The notes beneath the pieces are model-generated. The model was not told the origin of the DNA, did no database searches, and saw nothing but the letters and a program-made list of their open reading frames with translations. The position numbers and the translations under genes were made by a program. Positions 7,899 through 15,199 of a DNA stretch of 39,692 nt are shown piece by piece. The number at the start of each line of letters is the position of its first letter. The first letter of the stretch is position 1. Source of the DNA: JBGYPP01 sp041838515 (lineage in GTDB: Bacteria > Bacillota > Clostridia > Lachnospirales > Lachnospiraceae); NCBI GenBank assembly GCA_041838515.1, contig JBGYPP010000057.1:1-39692 (forward strand), given 5' to 3'.

Positions 7899-9026
7899 AT
7901 GAAGAAAAAGATTCTGAGTGGGTTGTTGGCAGCTGCTCTGGTTGTATCTGCCATCACCGGCTGCGGCAACACCGCATCTGCACCTGCCGCAGAGACGACG
8001 GCTGCTGAGACCACCGCTGCCACCGAGGCTGCTACTACCACCGAGGCTGCCGCTGCAAGCACCGACCTTGGCAAGATTTATATCGTATCCAAGGGCTTCC
8101 AGCATCAGTTCTGGCAGGCTGTTCTCCAGGGCGCTAACAAGGCTGCTGAGGAGTATGGCGTAGAGATCGACTTCCAGGGTCCCGAGGGCGAGTCCGCCAT
8201 CGCACAGCAGGTGCAGATGTTGGGCAACGCTATCAACCAGAACCCTCCTGCCATCGCTCTGGCAGCTCTGGACACCGAGGCTTGCTTGGAGAACATCAAG
8301 GCCGCTCAGGCTAAGAACATCCCCATCGTAGGCTTTGACTCTGGCGTTCCCGGCGCTCCTGAAGGAGCCATCGTAGCCAACGCTTCCACCGACAACTATG
8401 CTGCCGGTGAGCTGGCTGCTACCGAGAGCTTTGCCCTGATCAAGGACCAGGTTGCCAGCGCTACCGCTGCCGTGCGTATCGGCGTTATGAACCAGGATGC
8501 TACCTCTGAGTCCATCACCAACCGCGGTTCCGGTTTCGTGGACAAGATGAAGAGCCTGCTGGAGGCCGAGGGCAAGACCGTTTCCGTAGAGGGTCATGAC
8601 AAGTGGGCCAACAAGGTTGACGGCGCAGATGTTGTAATCGAGGTAGTTGTACCTGCTTCCGTATCTGCTGACTTGTCTGCCATCGATGCGCAGAACCTGC
8701 TGAACAAGGCAGACACCATCCTGATCTACGGTTCCAACCAGTTCTCTGGCGAGGGTCTGATCAACGGCGATGCCAACCTGAACAAGCTGGGCGACAGCGT
8801 TATCGGCGTGGCTTTCGACGCTGGTACCCTGATCAAGACCGCTGTTAAGGATGGCAAGCTGGCTGGCGCAGTTACCCAGGATCCCGTAATGATCGGTTAC
8901 AGGGCTGTTGAGCTGTGCGTAAAGGCTGCTAAGGGCGAGGCCGTTGCTGATGTTGACACCGGTTGCCAGTGGTACACCGCTGACAACATGGAGGATGAGA
9001 ACATCGCTCCCCTGCTGTACGACTAA
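7899..9026 (+). CDS. Sugar ABC transporter substrate-binding lipoprotein
   Basis: 375 residues. The signal peptide ends in a lipobox (AITGC), so Cys22 is lipidated and the mature protein is tethered outside the membrane. Residues 24-52 form a Thr/Ala/Glu-rich linker. The ribose/galactose-binding fold follows, with lobe I (IYIVSKGFQHQFWQAVLQG), a sugar-site segment (PIVGFDSGVPGAP) and lobe II (ILIYGSNQFSGEGLING). It delivers sugar to the importer at 5147-7721; the exact sugar is unknown. The start ATG is preceded by AGGGAGG. Codon use differs sharply from every neighbour: about 24 Ile codons are all ATC or ATT with no ATA, and GCT dominates for Ala. High expression is the simplest explanation. 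A strong terminator follows. Confidence 0.95.
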   Translation: MKKKILSGLLAAALVVSAITGCGNTASAPAAETTAAETTAATEAATTTEAAAASTDLGKIYIVSKGFQHQFWQAVLQGANKAAEEYGVEIDFQGPEGESAIAQQVQMLGNAINQNPPAIALAALDTEACLENIKAAQAKNIPIVGFDSGVPGAPEGAIVANASTDNYAAGELAATESFALIKDQVASATAAVRIGVMNQDATSESITNRGSGFVDKMKSLLEAEGKTVSVEGHDKWANKVDGADVVIEVVVPASVSADLSAIDAQNLLNKADTILIYGSNQFSGEGLINGDANLNKLGDSVIGVAFDAGTLIKTAVKDGKLAGAVTQDPVMIGYRAVELCVKAAKGEAVADVDTGCQWYTADNMEDENIAPLLYD

Positions 9027-9071
9027 AAAATACCGGAAGCAGCATATCTAGCATATGCTATTCCTAGAGAA

Positions 9072-9104
9072 ACCGGCATGGCCGCAGGGCCATGCCGGTT
9101 TTTT
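9072..9104 (+). terminator. Strong intrinsic terminator of the sugar transporter operon
   Basis: ACCGGCATGGCC (9072-9083) and GGCCATGCCGGT (9088-9099) form a perfect twelve-base stem with a four-base loop, running into six T residues (9099-9104). It ends the locus that begins at 660. Confidence 0.92.
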
Positions 9105-9207
9105 GTTGGGGAAAAGTATTTTTCGAGGCAAACATATTTCGGTGGGTAAAAAATGCGGTGGATATGGATACTATATAGGATATAGAAATATTGTTGGAAA
9201 TATATGG

Positions 9208-9239
9208 AAAACCCCCGCCCATGGCAGTATGGGCGGGGG
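9208..9239 (-). terminator. Intrinsic terminator of the lactate dehydrogenase gene
   Basis: CCCCCGCCCAT (9212-9222) and ATGGGCGGGGG (9229-9239) form a perfect eleven-base stem with a six-base loop. Read on the minus strand it is followed by four T residues (9211-9208), just downstream of the stop at 9277. The rest of 9105-9276 is AT-rich and holds no gene I can support. Confidence 0.85.
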
Positions 9240-9276
9240 AAAATTAGCCAGCATGAGAAAAGATGTACGCCTGAGG

Positions 9277-10269
9277 CTAGGCCTTTACTTCCGTATGGCT
9301 CTCCCGTCCGGCCAGGAAGTCCATGGCGTTGTCCAGGCTGGTGCGGGCTATGGCATCCAGCGCCTCGGCGGTAAAAAATCCCTGGTGGGAGGTGATCATC
9401 ACATTGGGGAAGGAGAGCAATCTGGCGGTGGTAGAGTGCTCCAGGATCTCGTCCGAGCGGTTCTCAAAGACATTGCCGGCCTCCTCCTCATAGACATCCA
9501 GGCCTACTCCGGCGAATTTTTTCATGCGTATGCCCTCTATCAGATCCGCTGTTTTGACCAGGCCGCCTCTGGAGGTGTTGACCAGTATCACGCCGTCCTT
9601 CATCTTCTTGATGGATTCCAGGTTGATCATATGGGTAGTGCTGTCCATCAAAGGGCAGTGGAGGGAGATGAGATCGCTGGTGGAGAGCAGCTCCTCCAAG
9701 GACACATATTCCACAAAATCCGCCAGCGCGGGGTTGGGATAGACATCATAGGCTATGACACGCATGCCAAATCCCCTGCATATGCGGCACATGGCCGCTC
9801 CGATCTGGCCTGTGCCTATGATGCCGGCCGTTTTTTGGTAGAAATTGAACCCCATCAAACCGCCAAGACTGAAATCATTTTCCCGAACCTTGTTATAAGC
9901 CTTATACAGCCGGCGGTTGCAGGCCAGCGCCAGAGCCATGGCATGCTCTGCTACGGCCTCCGGGGAGTAGCCAGGCACACGCATTACACGGATACTCTGC
10001 TTTTTGGCCTCCTCCAAATCCACATTGTTAAATCCGGCGCAGCGCAGCAGGAGCAGCTCCACTCCGGCCTTGCCCAGCCTTTGCAGCGTATCGGCGCCTA
10101 TCTGGCTGCTGACAAAGGCGCAGACGGCGCGAAAGCCTTGGGCCAGGGGCGCGGTGTGGCGGTTGAGATCCGCCTCCAGGTATTCTATGGACAGCTCGGG
10201 ATACAGGGTCAAGGCCTGGTCAAAGGATGCCTTGTCATAATTTTTGGTGTCGTAAAATAATATTTTCAA
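9277..10269 (-). CDS. ldhA: D-lactate dehydrogenase (D-2-hydroxyacid dehydrogenase family)
   Basis: 330 residues, the normal length. The enzyme reduces pyruvate to D-lactate with NADH, regenerating NAD during fermentation. Visible features are the Rossmann motif GTGQIG, catalytic Arg in NTSRGG, Glu in GLDVYEEE, and catalytic His in TSHQGFF. The N-terminus (KILFYDTKNYDKASFD) and the spacing of these residues match bacterial LdhA better than phosphoglycerate or hydroxypyruvate reductases. I chose the TTG at 10269-10267 as start because GGAGG lies four bases upstream and the next codons give the conserved first beta strand; extending to 10311 adds a tail unlike the family. It is divergent from phosphofructokinase and has its own terminator. 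No Rex-like operator was recognised. Confidence 0.92.
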   Translation of the reverse strand: MKILFYDTKNYDKASFDQALTLYPELSIEYLEADLNRHTAPLAQGFRAVCAFVSSQIGADTLQRLGKAGVELLLLRCAGFNNVDLEEAKKQSIRVMRVPGYSPEAVAEHAMALALACNRRLYKAYNKVRENDFSLGGLMGFNFYQKTAGIIGTGQIGAAMCRICRGFGMRVIAYDVYPNPALADFVEYVSLEELLSTSDLISLHCPLMDSTTHMINLESIKKMKDGVILVNTSRGGLVKTADLIEGIRMKKFAGVGLDVYEEEAGNVFENRSDEILEHSTTARLLSFPNVMITSHQGFFTAEALDAIARTSLDNAMDFLAGRESHTEVKA

Positions 10270-10284
10270 AAAACCTCCTCTCCT

Positions 10285-10318
10285 CCCCCGGGGGAAAAAG
10301 CCAGCGGTCAAAGCCGCT
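10285..10318 (-). promoter_or_regulatory. Terminator-like hairpin in the ldhA leader
   Basis: On the minus strand AGCGG (10318-10314) pairs with CCGCT (10307-10303), followed three bases later by five T residues (10299-10295). A perfect ten-base palindrome of C5G5 (10294-10285) then abuts the Shine-Dalgarno region of ldhA. The stem is only five bases, so attenuation is a possibility rather than a firm call. No convincing -35/-10 pair was found upstream, only AT-rich DNA at 10319-10355. Confidence 0.3.
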
Positions 10319-10408
10319 TATACGATATATAAGTAAAAACAGCATACAATATTTTGGGCCGCAAGGAAAGGGAAACGGGCAGGGTTTTTGGCCCCTGCTC
10401 TAAAGCCC

Positions 10409-10437
10409 TTGACCGAAATACCTCCATGGGGTAGGAT
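10409..10437 (+). promoter_or_regulatory. Candidate sigma-A promoter for phosphofructokinase
   Basis: TTGACC (10409-10414) and TAGGAT (10432-10437) are 17 bases apart, matching five and four of six consensus bases. Transcription would start near 10444, about 46 bases before the ATG at 10490. No other good match was found between the divergent ldhA start and this gene. Confidence 0.45.
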
Positions 10438-10489
10438 GAAGAAAATAGCTTTCCAAGCACAGGCGCTGAGAGCCGGAAAGGAAGGACAT

Positions 10490-11563
10490 ATGAAAAAGAT
10501 AGGCATGTTGACCAGCGGCGGAGATTGCCAAGCCCTCAATGCGGCCATGAGGGGCGTGGTCAAGACCTTGTGTAACAGCGGCCAGCCCGTGGAGATATAC
10601 GGGTTTTTGGACGGGTACAGGGGATTGATCTACAGCAAGTTCCGCATGCTGGAGGGCAAGGACTTCTCTGGCATACTGACCAAGGGCGGCACTATATTGG
10701 GAACCTCCCGCACGCCCTTTAAGACTATACAGGAGCCGGATGAAAATGGCCTAAACAAGGTGGAGGCCATGAAGCAGACCTACTACAAGCTGCAGCTGGA
10801 CTGTCTGGTGGTGCTGGGCGGTAACGGCTCCCACAAGACGGCCAACCTGCTCCGGGAGGAAGGGCTGAACGTGGTAACCCTGCCCAAGACCATAGACAAT
10901 GACCTCTGGGGTACAGATATGACCTTTGGCTTCCAGAGCGCGGTGGACATAGCCACAGATGCCATAGATTATATACATACTACGGCAGCTTCCCATGGCC
11001 GTGTGTTTATTGTGGAGGTCATGGGGCACAAGGTGGGATGGCTGACCCTCAATGCGGGCATGGCCGGCGGCGCGGACATCATACTGATACCGGAGATACC
11101 TTATGATATAGACAAGGTGGTGGATGCCATAGAGGAGAGGGATAAGAGGGGCAGCCGCTTCACCATTATCGCCGTGGCGGAGGGCGCCATTTCCAAAGAG
11201 GATGCCAAGTTGTCCAAAAAGGAGAAAAAGGAAAAGGCTAAGAATAAGGAATACCCCTCTGTGTCCTATGAGGTGGCGGCCCAGATACAGAAGAAATCCG
11301 GCAGGGAGGTACGGGTTACCGTTCCCGGCCATATGCAGCGGGGCGGCAGTCCCTGCCCTTACGACAGGGTATTTGCCAGCCGCCTGGGCTCTGAGGCAGG
11401 CCGCATGATACTGGAGGGCAAGTACGGTTATATGGTGGGTTACCACAACAGGGAAATCATAAGGGTGCCCCTGGATGAGGTGGCCGGCAAGCTTAAATAT
11501 GTGTCCCCGGAGGCATCCATAGTCAAGGAGGCCAAGTTGCTGGGCATCAGCTTTGGAGATTGA
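10490..11563 (+). CDS. 6-phosphofructokinase
   Basis: 357 residues, making fructose 1,6-bisphosphate in glycolysis. Motifs are TSGGDCQALNAAMRG at the N-terminus, LGGNGS around residues 110-114, catalytic PKTIDND, and the substrate-binding MGHKVGW and GHMQRGG segments. Gly113, equivalent to the residue that favours ATP over pyrophosphate, is retained. The Asp before it, a magnesium ligand in classic bacterial PfkA, is Asn112 here. That and the longer length, with a Lys-rich insertion near residues 240-260, suggest the mixed-specificity (group III-like) clade rather than canonical 320-residue PfkA, so the phosphate donor should be tested. The start ATG at 10490 has AAGGAAGG just upstream; an open frame to 10388 lacks a ribosome site and overlaps the promoter. 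dnaX begins 16 bases downstream. Confidence 0.92.
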   Translation: MKKIGMLTSGGDCQALNAAMRGVVKTLCNSGQPVEIYGFLDGYRGLIYSKFRMLEGKDFSGILTKGGTILGTSRTPFKTIQEPDENGLNKVEAMKQTYYKLQLDCLVVLGGNGSHKTANLLREEGLNVVTLPKTIDNDLWGTDMTFGFQSAVDIATDAIDYIHTTAASHGRVFIVEVMGHKVGWLTLNAGMAGGADIILIPEIPYDIDKVVDAIEERDKRGSRFTIIAVAEGAISKEDAKLSKKEKKEKAKNKEYPSVSYEVAAQIQKKSGREVRVTVPGHMQRGGSPCPYDRVFASRLGSEAGRMILEGKYGYMVGYHNREIIRVPLDEVAGKLKYVSPEASIVKEAKLLGISFGD

Positions 11564-11579
11564 TCGGAGATAATATTCT

Positions 11580-13151
11580 ATGTCATATGTGGCATTGTAT
11601 AGGCGCTACCGCCCGGAGCGCTTTGGGGATGTCAAGGGACAGGAGGCTATAGTCCAGACCCTGCAAAACCAACTGCGGCACGGGCGGGTGGCCCATGCCT
11701 ATGTATTCACCGGCACCCGGGGGACGGGCAAGACTACTCTGGCCAAGCTATTGGCCAAGGCTGCCAACTGCCGGGATTTGCAGGATGGCGATCCCTGTGG
11801 CCTCTGCGCCAGCTGTATGGCCATAGCAGCCGGAGCCAGCCTGAATGTCATAGAGATGGACGCCGCCTCCAACAATGGAGTGGACAATATCCGGGATGTG
11901 GTGGAGCAGATGGCCTTTCCTCCGGTGGAGGGCAAATACAAGGCCTATATCATAGACGAGGCCCATATGCTCTCCAACAATGCTTGGAATGCCCTGCTCA
12001 AGACCTTGGAGGAGCCGCCTCCCTATGCCATGTTTATACTGGCGACTACAGAGGTGGCCAAGATACCGGTGACCATACTCTCCCGCTGCCAGAGGTATGA
12101 TTTCCGGCGCATAGGCCGCCGGGTCATATTAGAGAGATTGGAGGAATTGGCGGCCAAGGAGGGCATACAGGCGCAGAAGAAGGCTCTGGAATATATATCC
12201 GGTGTGGCAGACGGCGCTCTGAGGGATGCGCTGAGCCTGCTGGACCGCTGCGCCACCTTTAGCGGCGGCGGTGAACTGCGATATGAAACCGTATTGGAGA
12301 TACTGGGCGCCTCTGAGGGCGAGGCCTATGCCCGCTTACTGGAGTGTGTGGCCAATCAGGATGTGGGCGGCGCGCTAGCTTTGTACGGAGATATGGATGC
12401 CAGAGGCGTAGACACGGAGCGCTTTGCGGCGGATATGGTGGTCTATCTGCGGAATCTGCTGCTGGCCCAAGTGGCGCCCCAACAGCCGGATTTGCAGGAC
12501 GGCAGCTTCCAGCAGGGTGTGGAGGAGCTGGCAGCCGGCTTCCGTCCCGAGGAAATCATACGTTGTATACAGGTGATGTCTGCCCTGGGCCAGAGCCTGC
12601 GGCAGACCAGCTACAAAAAAGTCTTTGTAGAGCTGGCGCTGATCAGGCTCTGCCGCCCCCAGATGGAGGGCGGGGATAAGGAAGTGGGCGCGCGGCTGGC
12701 AGCCGTGGAGAGGCAGCTGGAGAGGGGTCTGCCCATGGCTCCGGCAGCCCCATCCTCCCCGGAGGCGCTTCCGTCAGCGGCGGAGGCCGGCGGACAGAGG
12801 GCCATTTTGGCGGCGGCATTGCCGGAAAATGTCAAAAAAATAACAAAAAATTGGGAGAGTTTGCTCCGGTCCGCCGGACAGCCGCTGCGCACCTACCTGG
12901 CCCGGGCAGGAGTTTCCTTGGGTGAGGGAGGGCGGCTGCTGCTGGTTTGCCAGGAGCAGACCTTATATGATCTGCTGGATCAGGCAGAGCAGAGAGAGGC
13001 CTTTCAGACACTGGCGGATGACTGCGCCCAGGGCCATGTGGACTGGGAGCTGCGGCTGGCCCAGAGGCTGGAGGAGTACCCGGATATACGGCAACTGTGG
13101 CGTTCGGCTATAGTGGGCATGGAAGTGGAGATGGATGCCGGAGGCATGTGA
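11580..13151 (+). CDS. dnaX: DNA polymerase III subunits gamma/tau
   Basis: 523 residues. The clamp-loader ATPase that opens and loads the beta sliding clamp. Walker A is GTRGTGKTT (Lys51). Zinc-binding cysteines are in CRDLQDGDPCGLCASC. Walker B is YIIDEAHMLS, followed by sensor 1 (ATTEVAKIPVTILSRCQR). Domain III runs to about residue 365, then an Ala/Pro-rich linker and a C-terminal tau region. At the linker–tau junction the frame crosses seven A residues (12834-12840), and the very next bases read TAA in the +1 frame, so slippage there could give a gamma-like product of about 419 residues. The start ATG follows GGAGAT. Gene order dnaX–ebfC–recR is conserved across bacteria. Confidence 0.97.
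   Translation: MSYVALYRRYRPERFGDVKGQEAIVQTLQNQLRHGRVAHAYVFTGTRGTGKTTLAKLLAKAANCRDLQDGDPCGLCASCMAIAAGASLNVIEMDAASNNGVDNIRDVVEQMAFPPVEGKYKAYIIDEAHMLSNNAWNALLKTLEEPPPYAMFILATTEVAKIPVTILSRCQRYDFRRIGRRVILERLEELAAKEGIQAQKKALEYISGVADGALRDALSLLDRCATFSGGGELRYETVLEILGASEGEAYARLLECVANQDVGGALALYGDMDARGVDTERFAADMVVYLRNLLLAQVAPQQPDLQDGSFQQGVEELAAGFRPEEIIRCIQVMSALGQSLRQTSYKKVFVELALIRLCRPQMEGGDKEVGARLAAVERQLERGLPMAPAAPSSPEALPSAAEAGGQRAILAAALPENVKKITKNWESLLRSAGQPLRTYLARAGVSLGEGGRLLLVCQEQTLYDLLDQAEQREAFQTLADDCAQGHVDWELRLAQRLEEYPDIRQLWRSAIVGMEVEMDAGGM
12834..12843 (+). promoter_or_regulatory. A7 run with adjacent out-of-frame TAA in dnaX (possible slippage site)
   Basis: Seven A residues are read as Lys-Lys plus the first base of the next codon. 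Loss of one A, or a +1 shift, places the TAA at 12841-12843 in frame. A second run of six A residues follows at 12845-12850. dnaX genes of other bacteria use slippage at A-runs to make gamma. Here the run is short and no clear downstream hairpin was seen, so use in vivo is uncertain. Confidence 0.3.
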
Positions 13152-13166
13152 GGAGAAGAGTGGGAT

Positions 13167-13502
13167 ATGGCGAAGAGAGGCGGTTTTCCCGGTGGCGGCA
13201 TACCGGGCAGTATGAATAATTTGATGAAGCAGGCCCAGCGTATGCAGAGGCAGATGGAGGAGGGGCAGGCCCAGCTGGCCAGCCAGGAATTTGAGGGCAG
13301 CGCCGGCGGCGGCGCTGTCAAGCTTCGTCTTTCCGGGACTAGGCAGATGACGGCCTTGGAGATAGATAAGGAGGCGGCCAATCCCGAGGATGTGGAGATG
13401 CTCCAGGATATGATTATGGCTGCGTATAAGGAGGCCCATGGCAGGCTGGAGGAGGCTCAGTCGGCATTGATGGGCCGCATGGGCGGGGGGATGCCCTTCT
13501 GA
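13167..13502 (+). CDS. ebfC: YbaB/EbfC family nucleoid-associated protein
   Basis: 111 residues, typical length. The family forms small dimeric DNA-binding proteins and is nearly always encoded between dnaX and recR. The first 20 residues are Gly/Phe-rich and basic (MAKRGGFPGGGIPG), followed by a helix of Met, Gln and Glu residues (NNLMKQAQRMQRQMEEGQ). The conserved core is GGGAVKLRLSGTRQMTALEID and the C-terminus is Gly/Met-rich. It starts 16 bases after dnaX. Its stop codon overlaps the recR start, so the two are translationally coupled. Confidence 0.95.
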   Translation: MAKRGGFPGGGIPGSMNNLMKQAQRMQRQMEEGQAQLASQEFEGSAGGGAVKLRLSGTRQMTALEIDKEAANPEDVEMLQDMIMAAYKEAHGRLEEAQSALMGRMGGGMPF

Positions 13503-14098
13503 TGGAGCTGTATTCGGCCAGTTACAACAAATTGGTGGAGGAGCTGTCCTCCCTGCCCGGTATAGGCGGCAAGTCTGCCCAAAGACTGGCATTCCATATG
13601 CTGCATATGCCCCAGGAGAGGGTGGAGCGCCTCTCCCGGCTGATGGTGGAGGCCAGGGAAAGGGTGGGATACTGCCGTCTTTGCTGTACCATCACCGAGG
13701 AGGAGATCTGCCCCATATGCGCCGATGCCGCCCGGGATGCCTCCAGTATTATGGTGGTGGAGGGCGTGCGGGATTTGGCGGCTTATGAGAGGACAGGCAA
13801 GTACAAGGGCTTATACCATGTGCTGCATGGGGCCATATCCCCTATGCTGGGGGTGGGTCCTCATGACCTGCGGCTCAAGGAGCTGATGGAGCGGCTCAAA
13901 GGCTCGGTGGATGAGGTGATACTGGCCACCAATTCCAGCCTGGAGGGGGAGGCTACAGCCATGTATCTGAGCAAGCTGATCAAGCCGGCGGGCATTAGGG
14001 TTAGCCGCATAGCCAGCGGCGTGCCGGTGGGTGGAGATTTGGAGTATATAGACGAGGTGACCCTCAGCCGGGCGCTGGAGGGGCGGATTTTGTTATAA
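13502..14098 (+). CDS. recR: Recombination mediator protein RecR
   Basis: 198 residues, normal length. RecR works with RecO, and RecF, to load RecA onto SSB-coated single-stranded DNA at gaps. The N-terminal helix-hairpin-helix contains SLPGIGGKSAQRLAFHML. A four-cysteine zinc motif follows (CRLC, then CPIC). The Toprim domain begins at IMVVEGVRDLAAYERTGKYKG, and a Walker B-like C-terminal segment carries LATNSSLEGEATAMYL. The ATG at 13502 shares its first base with the ebfC stop TGA, leaving no doubt about the start. Confidence 0.97.
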   Translation: MELYSASYNKLVEELSSLPGIGGKSAQRLAFHMLHMPQERVERLSRLMVEARERVGYCRLCCTITEEEICPICADAARDASSIMVVEGVRDLAAYERTGKYKGLYHVLHGAISPMLGVGPHDLRLKELMERLKGSVDEVILATNSSLEGEATAMYLSKLIKPAGIRVSRIASGVPVGGDLEYIDEVTLSRALEGRILL

Positions 14099-14138
14099 AA
14101 ACATCAAGGCACAGGACGGCGGTAGGAGGCTTTATACC

Positions 14139-15185
14139 ATGGAAAAGAGGGAATTTGGCAGGGCGGCCGATGGGCGGCAGGCATATTTGTATATATTGCG
14201 CGGAGCGGGAGGCATGGAAGTGGCGCTGACGGATTTTGGCGCTGCCATAGTCAGCATATTGGTGCCTGATGTCCGTGGATCGATGCGGGATGTGGTGCTG
14301 GGGTATGGGGATGTGTCCGGTTATGCCGCCAATCCGGCCTATCTGGGCGTAGCCGTAGGCCCCAGCGCCAACCGTATACGGGGAGCGGCCTTTGAACTGG
14401 AGGGGCAGACCTGGCAGCTGGATGCCAATGACGGGGAGAACAATCTCCACAGCCACCACCAACAGGGATATCACAAGCGTTGGTGGCAGGCGGAGGAGCT
14501 GGGAGAGTCCAGCCTGCGTTTTACGCTGGAGGATGCGCATGGCAATATGGGCTTTCCCGGCAACAAACGCATAAGCATTACCTATACAGTGGATGGCCAG
14601 GGAGGTTTGGATATAGCCTATGAGGGGTATAGCGACAGGAATACGCTGATCAATCTGACCAACCACAGCTATTTCCATCTGGACGGCCATGGATCCGGAG
14701 ATGTGTCGGAGCACTTCGTACAATTGTTTGCCAAGGAATTTACGCCTATAGGCCGGGGCTGCATCACCACAGGGGAGATACGGGCCTGCCAGGGCACGCC
14801 CATGGATCTGCGGCAGGGGGCCAAGCTGGGGGAGCGCATGGATGCGCAAGACGAGCAAATCCGCCTGGGAGCAGGTTTTGACCACAACTTTTGCGTGGAT
14901 GGATATGACGGCAGCCTGCGCATATTCGCAAAGGCCAGGGGAGGTGAGAGCGGCATCTGCCTGGAGGCGTATACGGATCTGCCCGGCTTCCAGCTGTATA
15001 CGGGCAATTTCCTGGATGGCATAGAGGGCAAGCAGGGTCGCGTCTATGGCCGCCGGGGCGGATTTTGCCTGGAAACCCAATATTATCCAAACAGCATACA
15101 ACATCCGGATTTTTTGCAGCCGGTGTTTGGGCCTGATAAGCCTTATCGCTCCCGCACATATTGGAAATTTGCTTTGGAAGGATAG
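14139..15185 (+). CDS. galM: Aldose 1-epimerase (galactose mutarotase)
   Basis: 348 residues, the usual length. It interconverts alpha and beta anomers of galactose and glucose, feeding the Leloir pathway. Characteristic segments are LGVAVGPSANRI near residue 70, the catalytic-His region LTNHSYFHLDGHG, a substrate-contact Asp in LGAGFDHNF, and the C-terminal ETQYYPNSIQHP with its catalytic Glu. The ATG at 14139 has TAGGAGG upstream. The gene sits among repair and replication genes, with no galK, galT or galE in view. A link with the sugar importer 5 kb upstream is possible but not shown. Confidence 0.95.
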   Translation: MEKREFGRAADGRQAYLYILRGAGGMEVALTDFGAAIVSILVPDVRGSMRDVVLGYGDVSGYAANPAYLGVAVGPSANRIRGAAFELEGQTWQLDANDGENNLHSHHQQGYHKRWWQAEELGESSLRFTLEDAHGNMGFPGNKRISITYTVDGQGGLDIAYEGYSDRNTLINLTNHSYFHLDGHGSGDVSEHFVQLFAKEFTPIGRGCITTGEIRACQGTPMDLRQGAKLGERMDAQDEQIRLGAGFDHNFCVDGYDGSLRIFAKARGGESGICLEAYTDLPGFQLYTGNFLDGIEGKQGRVYGRRGGFCLETQYYPNSIQHPDFLQPVFGPDKPYRSRTYWKFALEG

Positions 15186-15199
15186 GTAAGGCTGCGGTC

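Noticed and set aside
9055..10260. Plus-strand open frame of 401 codons opposite ldhA
   Set aside because: It runs through two strong terminators and is antisense to a lactate dehydrogenase with all catalytic residues. Start and composition are not convincing.
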